This document shows positions 26,970-35,706 of a stretch of DNA of 64,000 nt, one piece after another (position 1 is the first letter of the stretch; every line of letters starts with the position of its first letter). The stretch lies in the NCBI RefSeq assembly GCF_016741935.1, contig NZ_JAERRG010000004.1, positions 372,001-436,000 of the forward strand, in the 5' to 3' direction. The position numbers and the translations under genes are program-made. The stretch comes from Streptomyces endocoffeicus (GTDB lineage: Bacteria; Actinomycetota; Actinomycetes; Streptomycetales; Streptomycetaceae). A model generated the notes under the pieces. It saw only the letters and a list, made by a program, of their open reading frames with translations, was not told the DNA's origin and made no database searches.

Positions 26970-26991
26970 AAGACCGGCGCCGTGCGGGTCG

Positions 26992-27216
26992 CTACTTCTT
27001 GGCGGACCCGGCGTTCTTGCCGAAGCGGGCCTCGAACCGCGCCACACGGCCACCGGTGTCGAGGATCTTCTGCTTGCCCGTGTAGAACGGGTGGCACTCG
27101 GAGCAGATGTCGGCGCGGATGGTGCCGCCGCTCACGGTGCTACGGGTGGTGAAGGACGCGCCACAGGTGCAGCTGACCTGCGTCTCGACGTACTCCGGGT
27201 GGATCTCGCGCTTCAA
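26992..27216 (-). CDS. rpmE: 50S ribosomal protein L31, zinc-binding type
   Basis: This 74-residue L31 has four cysteines in C-T-C (near residue 16) and CSECHPFYTGKQK (near 37-49). It is therefore the zinc-containing form rather than the zinc-independent paralogue. The C-terminus ends in a basic FEARFGKNAGSAKK tail. AGGAGATTCCCTT lies directly before the ATG. A palindrome GCCAGTACTGGC at 27295-27306, about 80 bp upstream, is a possible control element. I did not find a sigma-R promoter match. Confidence 0.97.
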   Translation of the reverse strand: MKREIHPEYVETQVSCTCGASFTTRSTVSGGTIRADICSECHPFYTGKQKILDTGGRVARFEARFGKNAGSAKK

Positions 27217-27321
27217 GGGAATCTCCTAGGTTCGGGAGGGCACCGGGTCGACGGGCGGGTTGCCTGTCGTGAACCGGGACCGACGATCCAGTTTGCCAGT
27301 ACTGGCCGCATCCCCCAAAAC

Positions 27322-27357
27322 CGGGGGGCGGGCCCGGATATTCCCGGCCCGCCCGGG
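27322..27357 (-). terminator. Terminator after the LCP gene
   Basis: CGGGGGGCGGGCCCGG and CCCGGCCCGCCCGGG pair with one bulge around a short AT-rich loop. The hairpin lies 48-83 bases past the stop of the LCP protein gene on the minus strand and has no T-tract. Confidence 0.65.
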
Positions 27358-27404
27358 AGGCTGTCGGAACGCCCTCGGACAGCCCCGTTCGACCCTGGAC
27401 GACC

Positions 27405-28529
27405 CTATTTGACGACCTTGCCCGCGCTGGTGGCATCGCCCGCGGAGCCCTTGGTGGCGGAGGCGGGAACCGGCTGGTCATCGCGGAGCGCGGTCCATAT
27501 CAGCTTGGCCTTGCGCTCCATGGGCAGCACCCGGGCCGGGTTCTGCGGGTCGTACTCGACGGGCAGCGTGGTCATCTTCATGTTGCCCGAGCCGATGCCC
27601 TTCAGGGACTCGGCGAAGCCCTTCAGCTTGCTCACCGAGGCCAGCTCGGAGTCGGTGGTGAGGGCCTTGGTGGAGGTGTCCGCGAGGTCGTACAGCTTCT
27701 TCGGGTTGCCGAACAGGTCCACGTGCTTGACCTGGTCCAGCAGCGCCTTGACGAACGCCTGCTGGAGCTTGATCCGGCCGAGGTCGCTGCCGTCGCCCAC
27801 ACCGTGCCGGGTGCGCACCAGGCCCAGCGACTGCTCCCCGTCCAGGGTGTGCGGGCCGGCCTCCAGGTCGAGGTGGCTCTTGGGGTCGTGGATCGGGGCG
27901 GTGGTGGTGATGTTGACGCCGCCGAGGTCGTCTATCAGCTGCTTGAAGCCGGAGAAGTCGACCTCGAGGAAGTGGTCCATGCGTATGCCCGTCATGGACT
28001 CGATGGTCTTGATGGTGCAGGCCGGACCGCCGGCCTCGTAGGCGCTGTTGAACATGGCCGCCCGCACGGCGGGCGTCTCCTGCCCGCCCTTCGTGGTGCA
28101 GGACGGCCGCTCTATGAGGGTGTCGCGCGGGATGCTGATGACGCTGGCCTTCTTGTGGCCCTTGTAGACGTGGACGATCATCGCCGTGTCGGAGCGCGAG
28201 GTGCCCTCGTCCGTGCCGTACTTGGCGTTCTTGCCGGCCCGGGAGTCGGAGCCGAGGACGAGGATGTCCATCGAGCCGTTGTCGACGTTCTCGGGGCGGT
28301 CGGCGCCGAGGGCGGCGTTGACGTCGACGCCGGTGAGGTTCCCGTTCAGCTTGTAGTAGAGGTAGCCGAGTCCGGCACCGCCGAGCACCAGCACGGCGGC
28401 CAGCGTCCACACCGTGTAGAGCACGGCCCTACGGCGCGTGCTGGGCCCCTTGCGACGCCGTCCCGACGTCGTGCCGCGGGCACGGTGGCGGCCCGCGCTC
28501 CCCGGTGCGTTGTTGCTGTCCTCGGCCAT
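27405..28529 (-). CDS. LytR-CpsA-Psr family cell-wall ligase
   Basis: LCP proteins transfer lipid-linked polymers (teichoic acid, teichulosonic acid or arabinogalactan) to peptidoglycan. The 374-residue protein has a basic N-terminal tail, one membrane helix (about residues 35-55) and the extracytoplasmic LCP domain. The domain starts at MDILVLGSDSRAGKNAK and contains SRSDTAMIVHVYKGHKKASVISI, the arginine-rich ISIPRDTLIE, and DHFLEVDFSGFKQLIDDLGG. It is followed by rpmE on the same strand. Confidence 0.93.
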   Translation of the reverse strand: MAEDSNNAPGSAGRHRARGTTSGRRRKGPSTRRRAVLYTVWTLAAVLVLGGAGLGYLYYKLNGNLTGVDVNAALGADRPENVDNGSMDILVLGSDSRAGKNAKYGTDEGTSRSDTAMIVHVYKGHKKASVISIPRDTLIERPSCTTKGGQETPAVRAAMFNSAYEAGGPACTIKTIESMTGIRMDHFLEVDFSGFKQLIDDLGGVNITTTAPIHDPKSHLDLEAGPHTLDGEQSLGLVRTRHGVGDGSDLGRIKLQQAFVKALLDQVKHVDLFGNPKKLYDLADTSTKALTTDSELASVSKLKGFAESLKGIGSGNMKMTTLPVEYDPQNPARVLPMERKAKLIWTALRDDQPVPASATKGSAGDATSAGKVVK

Positions 28530-28886
28530 GTGCTCCTCAGTCCTCTTTGTGGTGCCCGAGTACCCCCTGCCGTCACGGTCAGGCGTGGCGTCGCGTTTCG
28601 CGGTGGAGTCAGCCTGTGTTCCGGCCCCGTATTCCGACCTGACAGATGGAAGGCCGTGCGCCAGGGTTGCATATGTGCGATGGCCGGTTTTCGCGCGGGC
28701 CGCCGGGCGTACCGTTCGTCCCCTTCGTCCGCCTTACCGCTCTGACCTGCACTTTCGCGGGCGATAACATGATCAGAACCGGTCCGTGGCCCGCTCTTCG
28801 GCTGTGGCTCACCTCTCATGAAACGCAAACGAGGCCCCCCGCGGTGCGGGGGGCCTCGTTTACCGAGCGTTCCGGCGGGTGTCCGG
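28530..28886 (-). promoter_or_regulatory. LCP promoter interval, gene-free
   Basis: There are 357 bases between the rho stop and the LCP start, both genes on the minus strand. The rho terminator occupies 28829-28861. The remaining 300 bases should hold the LCP promoter, but I see no confident -10/-35 pair or operator. No convincing small gene is present. Confidence 0.4.
28829..28861 (-). terminator. rho gene terminator
   Basis: AACGAGGCCCCCCGC and GCGGGGGGCCTCGTT form a perfect 15-bp stem with a 3-base loop, flanked by AAACG and GTTTA. It starts 26 bases past the rho stop. The TTT on both strands makes it the most classical intrinsic terminator in the window. Confidence 0.88.
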
Positions 28887-31019
28887 TCAGTCGCCGTTGT
28901 TGCCCGGGGTGGGCGTGGTCTTGGCGATCTGCATCAGGAACTCGGCGTTCGACTTCGTCTGCTTCATCTTGTCCAGCAGCAGCTCGATCGCCTGCTGGGA
29001 GTCGAGCGCGTGGAGCACCCGGCGCAGCTTCCAGACGATGTTCAGCTCCTCCGGCGCCAGCAGGATCTCTTCCTTACGGGTGCTGGACGCGTCCACGTCC
29101 ACCGCCGGGAAGATGCGCTTGTCCGAGAGCTTCCGGTCGAGCCGCAGCTCCATGTTGCCGGTGCCCTTGAACTCCTCGAAGATCACCTCGTCCATCCGCG
29201 AGCCGGTCTCGACCAGCGCGGTGGCCAGGATGGTCAGCGAGCCGCCGTCCTCGATGTTGCGCGCGGCGCCGAAGAACTTCTTCGGCGGGTAGAGCGCGGT
29301 CGAGTCGACACCACCGGACAGGATGCGGCCGGAGGCGGGCGCCGCCAGGTTGTACGCACGGCCCAGGCGGGTGATCGAGTCCAGCAGGACGACCACGTCA
29401 TGGCCCAGCTCGACCAGGCGCTTGGCCCGCTCGATCGCCAGCTCCGCGACGGTGGTGTGGTCCTCGGCCGGGCGGTCGAAGGTCGAGGAGATGACCTCGC
29501 CCTTGACCGACCGCTGCATGTCGGTGACCTCTTCCGGCCGCTCGTCGACGAGGACGACCATCAGATGGCACTCGGGGCTGTTGCGGGTGATCGCGTTGGC
29601 GATCGCCTGCATGATCATGGTCTTACCGGTCTTCGGCGGGGCCACGATCAGACCGCGCTGGCCCTTGCCGATCGGCGCGACCAGGTCGATGATCCGGGTC
29701 GTCAGCCCGCCGGCCTCGGTCTCCAGACGCAGCCGGTCCTGCGGGTAAAGCGGCGTCAGCTTGCCGAAGTCCGGCCGCCCGCGCCCGGTTTCGGGCGCCA
29801 TGCCGTTCACCGAGTCCAGCCGCACCAGCGCGTTGAACTTCTCGCGGCGCTCGCCCTCGCGCGGCTGACGGACCGCGCCGGTGACATGGTCGCCCTTGCG
29901 CAGACCGTTCTTGCGCACCTGGGCGAGCGAGACATACACGTCGTTCGGGCCCGGGAGGTAGCCGGAGGTCCGGATGAACGCGTAGTTGTCGAGGATGTCG
30001 AGGATGCCCGCGACGGGGATCAGCACATCGTCATCGGACACCTGCGGCTCATTGCCGAAGTCGTCACGGCCACGGCGGCCACGGCGGTCGCGGTAGCGGC
30101 CGCGGCGCCCGCGGCGCCCGCCGTCGAAGTCGTCGTCGGCCTCGTCGGCGCGCTGCTGGCTCTGGCCGCGCCCGTCGCGCTGCTGACGGCCGCCGCCCTG
30201 CTGGCCGTCCTCGCCCTTGCCACGGCGGTCGCCGCGGTCGCCGCGGTCGCGCTGGCGGTCCTGGCGGTCCCGGCGGTCGCCCTTCTGACCGCGCTCCTGG
30301 CGGTCACCGCCCCTGGCGCCCTTGCCCTCGGCGGTGTCGGCGGCTGCCTCGGCCTTCCCGTCGCCCTTGGGCTCGGTCCTGGCCTCGGTCTTCGCGGAGA
30401 CGTCGCTGCGCGCCTCCGTCTTGGTCTCGACAGCGGTGGCCGTGCCCCCGGAGTCGGGGGTGGCGGCGGGCGCGGTGGCCCGGCGACGGCGGCGGTCACC
30501 GGCCGGCTGCTCATCGCCGGCGGGCTCACCGGGCTGGCCGGGGATCTCGATCTGCCCCTGCGCGGCGGCCTTCTCCTCGGCGTCGGCCTTGTCGGCCTTC
30601 TCCGCCTTCCCGGCGGACTTCGAGGACTTGGCGCCGGTCTTCTCCTCGGCGTCGTCGCCCGTACGGGCCCGGGAGGTGGTGCGGCGCTTCGGCTTGGTCT
30701 CTCCCTCCGCGTCGGACGGAGTGCTCTCGGAGCCCTGGGCGGAGCCGGAGCCCGCGGCCTGCTTGTCCTTGATGACCTCGATCAGCTGGCCTTTGCGCAT
30801 CCGCGCGGTGCCCTTGATGCCAAGGCTCGAGGCGAGCTGCTGAAGCTCGGCCAGGACCATGGCGTCGAGGCCGGTGCCCGAGCGGCGTCGCCGCGGGGCA
30901 GCGCCAGTGGCAGCACCGTTGGCGGGCGCGGAAGCGTCCGTGGCGGGCGCGTTGTTGCCGACACCGCTGTCGGAGGTGCCGGAGGCGTTCACGCCCATCA
31001 GATCGGTGGTGTCGCTCAC
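28887..31019 (-). CDS. rho: Transcription termination factor Rho
   Basis: Hexameric RNA helicase for factor-dependent termination. The 710-residue protein has a SAP-like N-terminal helix pair (MVLAELQQLASSLGIKGT). A long disordered insert rich in Arg, Asp, Gly and Gln follows (about 110-345), typical of high-GC Actinobacteria. The cold-shock RNA-binding domain contains GYLPGPNDVYVSLAQVRK. The ATPase core has Walker A APPKTGKTM (about 458-466), DERPEEVTDM and LLDSITRLGRAYN. The insert is encoded by GC-biased arginine-rich codons, which gives spurious long antisense frames. Confidence 0.97.
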   Translation of the reverse strand: MSDTTDLMGVNASGTSDSGVGNNAPATDASAPANGAATGAAPRRRRSGTGLDAMVLAELQQLASSLGIKGTARMRKGQLIEVIKDKQAAGSGSAQGSESTPSDAEGETKPKRRTTSRARTGDDAEEKTGAKSSKSAGKAEKADKADAEEKAAAQGQIEIPGQPGEPAGDEQPAGDRRRRRATAPAATPDSGGTATAVETKTEARSDVSAKTEARTEPKGDGKAEAAADTAEGKGARGGDRQERGQKGDRRDRQDRQRDRGDRGDRRGKGEDGQQGGGRQQRDGRGQSQQRADEADDDFDGGRRGRRGRYRDRRGRRGRDDFGNEPQVSDDDVLIPVAGILDILDNYAFIRTSGYLPGPNDVYVSLAQVRKNGLRKGDHVTGAVRQPREGERREKFNALVRLDSVNGMAPETGRGRPDFGKLTPLYPQDRLRLETEAGGLTTRIIDLVAPIGKGQRGLIVAPPKTGKTMIMQAIANAITRNSPECHLMVVLVDERPEEVTDMQRSVKGEVISSTFDRPAEDHTTVAELAIERAKRLVELGHDVVVLLDSITRLGRAYNLAAPASGRILSGGVDSTALYPPKKFFGAARNIEDGGSLTILATALVETGSRMDEVIFEEFKGTGNMELRLDRKLSDKRIFPAVDVDASSTRKEEILLAPEELNIVWKLRRVLHALDSQQAIELLLDKMKQTKSNAEFLMQIAKTTPTPGNNGD

Positions 31020-31420
31020 GAAGGGTCCTTCCCTGGAGCGGGCGTCGGCCTGTCTGGCTCGGCGACCGGTTGTGCTGTCCGGCTGTGGTCCTTCGGTTAC
31101 GGACCGGGCCGGGGCGGTGGTCCGCCGGGTACGGCGGAGGAATCAGTTCATGGTTCCGACGCGGCGGAGGATTCACGAGAATCCGCCACGCCGATTCCGG
31201 AGCGTGCTCGGTACTGCTCAGGCAGGCTGCTCAGGCAGTGGGGGAGGCTCCCGGAAGAAGGGTGGTCCCTGATGGGGACACTGCGCACCTCGCCTCCGAG
31301 TACATCCAAGAGGCATCGAGTGCAGACTTGAGGTTAACACTACCGGATCCAACAAACATTCCCCCTCTCCAAGACCGGCTATCGAGTTTTCCCGGCTCCG
31401 GGACACCCCGGAGCGCGGTG
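31020..31420 (-). other. rho leader and thrB 3' region, no gene
   Basis: The 401 bases between the thrB stop and the rho start carry no gene I can support. The thrB terminator lies at the thrB end (31395-31414). An AT-rich patch at about 31325-31365 (TTGAGGTTAACACTACCGG) is the likely rho promoter zone, leaving a long rho leader of some 300 bases. Long untranslated leaders fit the known autoregulation of rho. The region is full of short imperfect inverted repeats. Confidence 0.45.
31395..31414 (-). terminator. thrB terminator
   Basis: GCTCCGGG and CCCGGAGC pair perfectly around the loop ACAC. On the minus strand the hairpin begins 7 bases past the thrB stop and is followed by CGGGAAAACTC, so a real though weak tract of unlike bases is present. 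Confidence 0.6.
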
Positions 31421-32335
31421 TCAGGTGAGCGGCAGGACGCTCGCCCCCCCGGCGTCGAGAGCCAGCCGGTTGGCCGCCCACCCCTCGCCCGCCAGTCGTG
31501 CGACCTTGTCGGCCGCACCGTCCTCGACCAGCGCGAGCACCGTGGGGCCCGCGCCGGAGATGACCGCGGGGACGCCGTCCGCCCGCAGTCGGTTCACCAG
31601 GCGCACGCTCTCGGGCATCGCCGGAGCACGGTATTCCTGGTGCAGTCGGTCCTCGGTCGCGGCCAGCAGCAGCTCGGGACGCCTGGTCAGGGCCTCGACG
31701 AGCAGTGCGGCCCGGCCCGCGTTGACCGCGGCGTCCACATGCGGGACGGTGCGCGGCAGCAGGCCGCGGGCGGTCTCGGTGAGCACCGGCCGACCAGGGA
31801 CGAAGACCACCGGAACGACGGAATCCGCAGGGTCCATCCTGATCGCACGGGCGGACCCCGCGTCCGTCCAAGCCAGGGTGAAGCCGCCGAGCAGACAGGC
31901 GGCGACATTGTCGGGGTGGCCCTCGATCTCGGTGGCCAGCTCCAGCATCGCCGCGTCGTCGAGCCGCTCGGCGCCGCCTATGGTCACCGCGCGCGCGGCG
32001 ACGATCCCGGCGCAGATGGCGGCGGAGGAGGAGCCCAGGCCCCGGCCGTGCGGAATGCGGTTGGCGCAGACCAGCTCGAGGCCGCGGGGCTGCCCGCCCA
32101 GCAGGTCGAAGGCGGTGCGCAGGGAGCGTACGAGCAGATGGTTCTCATCGCGCGGGAGCGACTCCGCGCCTTCACCGGCGATGTCGACGTGGAGACCGGA
32201 GTCGGCCACCCGGACCACCACATCGTCGTAGAGGCCCAGGGCCAGGCCGAGGGCGTCGAAGCCAGGACCGAGATTGGCGCTCGAGGCGGGGACGCGCACT
32301 CGGACGGCGGCGGCGCGGAACGCTGGACCGGCCAT
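31421..32335 (-). CDS. thrB: Homoserine kinase
   Basis: Phosphorylates homoserine with ATP on the path to threonine. The 304-residue GHMP kinase has the N-terminal VRVPASSANLGPGFDALGLAL, the phosphate-binding PHGRGLGSSSAAICAG (near residues 90-105) and the C-terminal AVISGAGPTVLALV. The ATG at 32335 (MAGPAFRAAAVRV) is preceded by AAGGAGAG. The 71 upstream in-frame codons are not conserved in the family. It is 610 bp from thrC and so probably has its own promoter. Confidence 0.96.
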   Translation of the reverse strand: MAGPAFRAAAVRVRVPASSANLGPGFDALGLALGLYDDVVVRVADSGLHVDIAGEGAESLPRDENHLLVRSLRTAFDLLGGQPRGLELVCANRIPHGRGLGSSSAAICAGIVAARAVTIGGAERLDDAAMLELATEIEGHPDNVAACLLGGFTLAWTDAGSARAIRMDPADSVVPVVFVPGRPVLTETARGLLPRTVPHVDAAVNAGRAALLVEALTRRPELLLAATEDRLHQEYRAPAMPESVRLVNRLRADGVPAVISGAGPTVLALVEDGAADKVARLAGEGWAANRLALDAGGASVLPLT

Positions 32336-32945
32336 CGCTCGATGACTCTCCTTGTGGTTACGTGCGATTGCTCGAAGAGGTACGGAACACCGCGAGGGCC
32401 GTGACAAGTACGGCGACGCCGCGCAGAGGCGAGCGCTCTGCGTCGGGGCGGATTCAGTACAGCCTATCGAAGGAAGGTTCTGTGGCGACATAGGGCGCAC
32501 GGGAGGCGCACGATGCGTGTCGCGCTCCCTGCCATCATCCGCGACCACTCTACTGGAGCGTTCCGCGCGCCCTCGCGCTGCTCTGCCACCGCTTGAGTGG
32601 ATCTTTAGAGAAGCCTACGGAACGGGTGGGACGAGGGGCCGATGGGGGGTGCGCGGAGGCTCGGCGGGCCGGTCCACGCGGCCGCCGAAACCCCCACCAC
32701 ATCAGGCACCGGCCCTGGTCAGAGCCGGGTCGCGGCGTATCGGACCGGGGGCCCGGACCGGGGGCCCGGACCGGCCCGGCCCAAGGCGTACCGCGCCTTA
32801 CCGGACCGGCCCGCTCCGGGTCGCATCGCGCCTTACCGGACCGGCCCGCTCCGGGTCGCGTCGCGCCTTACCGGGCCAGTCCGCTCCGGGTCGCGTCGCG
32901 CCTTACCGGAGCAGCCTGCTCCGGGTCGCGTCGCGGCACGCGGTG
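32336..32945 (-). other. thrC-thrB interval without genes
   Basis: The 610 bases between the thrC stop and the thrB start hold no convincing gene. The half next to thrC (32728-32932) consists of GC-rich tandem repeats, listed separately. The half next to thrB (32336-32600) has ordinary intergenic composition and should contain the thrB promoter. Open frames across the repeats shift phase between copies and are not coding. Confidence 0.6.
32793..32932 (-). repeat. 35-bp tandem repeat, four copies, behind thrC
   Basis: Four exact-length 35-bp units start at 32793, 32828, 32863 and 32898. Each begins GCGCCTTACCGG and ends GCTCCGGGTCGCGTC (GCATC in the first). The array stops 13 bases from the thrC stop codon. 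Each unit contains an inverted pair ACCGGA / TCCGGGT. In the last copy this is a perfect GGAGCAG-C-CTGCTCC palindrome. Just upstream at about 32738-32778 a 13-bp GGACCGGGGGCCC unit is also repeated. These look like serial hairpins, possibly terminators. Confidence 0.9.
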
Positions 32946-34064
32946 TCAGGCCAGCCCGAGCCGTACGGCCGCGGCGTCCGCGTCCACCGGGACCACGACG
33001 GGCTGCGGCGCGCCCGCCACCGCCCAGTCCGGGTCCTTGAGCCCGTTCCCGGTCACCGTGCAGACGATGCGCTGGCCCGGGTCGACCAGCCCCTGCTCGG
33101 CCGCCTTCAGCAGACCCGCCACGCTCGCCGCGGAGGCGGGCTCGACGAAAACGCCCTCCTGGGCGGCGAGCAGCCGGTAGGCGGCGAGGATCTGACGATC
33201 GGTCACCTCGTCGATGAGGCCGCCGGACTCGTCGCGCGCCTGCTCTGCGAAGGTCCACGAGGCCGGGTTGCCGATGCGGATGGCGGTGGCGATGGTGCTC
33301 GGCTCCTTGACCGGCTCACCACGCACGATCGGCGCCGCGCCGGACGCCTGGAAGCCCCACATCCGGGGCGTACGGGAGGCGCGCGGCTCGCTGTCGGCGA
33401 ACGGCGCCGCGTACTCCGTGTAGCCCTTCCAGTAGGCCGTGATGTTGCCCGCGTTGCCGACCGGCAGCACATGGATGTCGGGCGCGTCCCCGAGCATGTC
33501 CACGATCTCGAAGGCGGCGGTCTTCTGGCCCTCGATCCGGGCCGGGTTGACCGAATTGACCAGCGCCACCGGGTACTTCTCCGACAGCCCGCGCGCCAGC
33601 GTCAGACAGTCGTCGAAGTTGCCGTCGACCTGGAGGATCTTCGCGCCGTGGACGAGGGCCTGGCCCATCTTGCCCAGCGCGATCTTCCCCTGCGGGACCA
33701 GCACCGCGCAGACCATCCCGGCCCGTACGGCGTACGCCGCCGCCGAGGCCGAGGTGTTGCCGGTGGAGGCGCAGATGACGGCCTTGGCGCCGGCCTCCTT
33801 GGCCGCGCTGATGGCCATCGTCATCCCACGGTCCTTGAACGACCCGGTGGGGTTGGCACCCTCGACCTTGAGGTGCACCTCACAGCCGGTGCGCTCGGAG
33901 AGCACCTGCGCGGGGACCAGCGGCGTACCGCCCTCGCGCAGGGTGACGACGGGGGTGGTCCCGCCGACCGGGAGGCGGTCGCGGTACTCCTCGATGATGC
34001 CCCGCCAGCCGTGCCACTGGCGGGTGCCGGACATTCGAGGCCCGGCGTCGGCGATTGCGTTCAT
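32946..34064 (-). CDS. thrC: Threonine synthase
   Basis: PLP enzyme converting O-phosphohomoserine to threonine. The 372-residue protein has the PLP-lysine motif NPTGSFKDRGMTMA (near residues 91-104), the phosphate-binding GNAGNITAYWKG and the ASTGNTSASAAAYA loop. The start at 34064 (MNAIADAGPRMSGTRQWHGW) follows AAGGAAA. A second ATG ten codons in is also possible. It follows hom by 114 bases. Confidence 0.96.
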   Translation of the reverse strand: MNAIADAGPRMSGTRQWHGWRGIIEEYRDRLPVGGTTPVVTLREGGTPLVPAQVLSERTGCEVHLKVEGANPTGSFKDRGMTMAISAAKEAGAKAVICASTGNTSASAAAYAVRAGMVCAVLVPQGKIALGKMGQALVHGAKILQVDGNFDDCLTLARGLSEKYPVALVNSVNPARIEGQKTAAFEIVDMLGDAPDIHVLPVGNAGNITAYWKGYTEYAAPFADSEPRASRTPRMWGFQASGAAPIVRGEPVKEPSTIATAIRIGNPASWTFAEQARDESGGLIDEVTDRQILAAYRLLAAQEGVFVEPASAASVAGLLKAAEQGLVDPGQRIVCTVTGNGLKDPDWAVAGAPQPVVVPVDADAAAVRLGLA

Positions 34065-34178
34065 GATTTTCCTTACTCTCCGCTCACCCTCTGTACGGCC
34101 TCAGCGCGGCCGCTACCCGGCGTCTGCTCGCCCACTGCTCGCCCACGACTCATCCTCCAGTCGCCCTCTACTCGCCTT

Positions 34179-35471
34179 CTACTCGCCCTCGACCCGCATG
34201 ATGCTCGCGACATCGCGGACGGTGTCGAGCCGGCGAAGCGCCTCCACGGTCGACGACAGCGCGGCGTCGCTCGCGCGGTGGGTCACGACGACGAGGGACG
34301 CCTCGCCGTCCTTCCCCTGCTGGCGGACCGTATCGATGGACACGCCGTGCTCGGCGAAGACTGTGGCGACCTGCGCCAGAACTCCCGGTTTGTCGGCGAC
34401 GTCCAGGCTGATGTGGTAGCGAGTGACCACATCGCCCATCGGGCTCACCGGGAGCCGGCTGTAGGCGGACTCCCCGGGTCCGGTGGCGCCCGCCAGCTTG
34501 TTGCGGGAGGCGGCGACGAGGTCGCCGAGGACGGCCGAGGCGGTCGGCGAACCGCCCGCGCCCGGCCCGTAGAACATCAGCTGCCCCGCGGCGTCGGCCT
34601 CCACGAAGACCGCGTTGTACGCCTCGCGGACCGAGGCGAGGGGGTGGCTCAGCGGAATCATCGCCGGGTGCACCCGCGCGGTGACCGACTGGCCGTCGGC
34701 GGCCCGCTCACAGATCGCGAGCAGCTTGACCGTACAGCCCATGCGCTTGGCGGAGGCGATGTCCGCGGCGGTCACCTCGGTGATGCCCTCGCGGTGCACA
34801 TCGTCGAGGGTGACCCGGGTGTGGAAGGCGATCCCGGCGAGGATCGCGGCCTTCGCGGCGGCGTCGAAGCCCTCGACGTCGGCGGTCGGGTCGGCCTCGG
34901 CGTACCCCAGGGCCGTGGCCTCGTCCAGCGCCTCGCTGTAACCGGCGCCGCTGGAGTCCATCCGGTCGAGGATGAAGTTGGTGGTGCCGTTGACGATGCC
35001 GAGGACACGGTTGACCTTGTCGCCCGCGAGCGACTCGCGCAGCGGCCGCACCAGCGGGATCGCCCCCGCGACCGCGGCCTCGTAGTAGAGGTCCGCACCG
35101 CGCTGCTCGGCCGCGGCGTGCAGCGCCGCGCCGTCCTGGGCGACCAGCGCCTTGTTCGCGGACACCACGCTCGCGCCGTGGTCGAAGGCGGTGGTGATGA
35201 GGGTGCGGGCGGGCTCGATCCCGCCGATGACCTCGACCACCACATCGATGTCCCCGCGTTTGACCAGGGCCGTGGCATCGGTGGTCACCAGCTCCGCCGG
35301 CACCCCCTCCCGGACCCGGCCGGGGCGGCGCACGGCGATCCCGGCCAGCTCGACCGGGGCCCCGATGCGCGCCGCGAGGTCGTCCGCCTGCGTCGTCATG
35401 ATGCGCGCCACCTCTGAGCCGACCACTCCACAGCCCAGCAGCGCCACTTTCAGCGGACGCGTACGCATCAT
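34179..35471 (-). CDS. hom: Homoserine dehydrogenase
   Basis: Reduces aspartate semialdehyde to homoserine, the branch point to threonine and methionine. About 430 residues: N-terminal Rossmann motif LLGCGVVGSEVAR, the catalytic-region GIVNGTTNFILDRM with YAEADPTADVEG, and a C-terminal ACT domain (YHISLDVADKPGVLAQVA, from about residue 345), which is the usual site of threonine feedback inhibition. Two ATGs in tandem (35471 and 35468) follow GAGG. The second (MRTRPLK) may be the true start. Confidence 0.96.
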   Translation of the reverse strand: MMRTRPLKVALLGCGVVGSEVARIMTTQADDLAARIGAPVELAGIAVRRPGRVREGVPAELVTTDATALVKRGDIDVVVEVIGGIEPARTLITTAFDHGASVVSANKALVAQDGAALHAAAEQRGADLYYEAAVAGAIPLVRPLRESLAGDKVNRVLGIVNGTTNFILDRMDSSGAGYSEALDEATALGYAEADPTADVEGFDAAAKAAILAGIAFHTRVTLDDVHREGITEVTAADIASAKRMGCTVKLLAICERAADGQSVTARVHPAMIPLSHPLASVREAYNAVFVEADAAGQLMFYGPGAGGSPTASAVLGDLVAASRNKLAGATGPGESAYSRLPVSPMGDVVTRYHISLDVADKPGVLAQVATVFAEHGVSIDTVRQQGKDGEASLVVVTHRASDAALSSTVEALRRLDTVRDVASIMRVEGE

Positions 35472-35617
35472 CCGACCTCGTCTCTCATCCATCGCGTTAA
35501 TGCATCAGCGCGTTAGTGCACCAGTCTCATGCACTGGACGGGATTTCCTGTCCCGGGTCCAGTATCCGAGATCTATTTCTCGCTAGCCGATTCCGCCGGC
35601 GGATTGCCGCTGGCGGG

Positions 35618-35700
35618 CCCCACCGGCAGGCCCCTACCAGCAGTCCCATACCAGCAGGTCCCGACCAGCGGATCCCCACCAACAGGCCCCCACCAGCGGA
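35618..35700 (-). repeat. Degenerate ~14-bp tandem repeat behind lysA
   Basis: About six copies of a 13-15 bp unit with consensus CCCCACCAGCAGG and variants (TACCAGCAG, GACCAGCGG, CACCAACAGG) end 6 bases before the lysA stop codon. On the minus strand the array follows lysA directly. It is not translated. Confidence 0.8.
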
Positions 35701-35706
35701 ACCTCG

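Noticed and set aside
27217..27404. Sigma-R promoter for rpmE
   Set aside because: The known GGGAAT / GTT spacing is not present upstream of rpmE. Only a palindrome GCCAGTACTGGC was seen.
28818..31331. An 837-codon open frame opposite rho
   Set aside because: The translation is Ala/Leu/Gly-rich and mirrors rho codon bias. Rho itself is certain.
32336..32600. Possible T-box or attenuator ahead of thrB
   Set aside because: No T-box motif and no leader peptide with Thr codons could be found.
32352..35417. A 1021-codon plus-strand frame opposite hom/thrC
   Set aside because: Shadow of the threonine genes and the 35-bp repeats. No protein-like segment.
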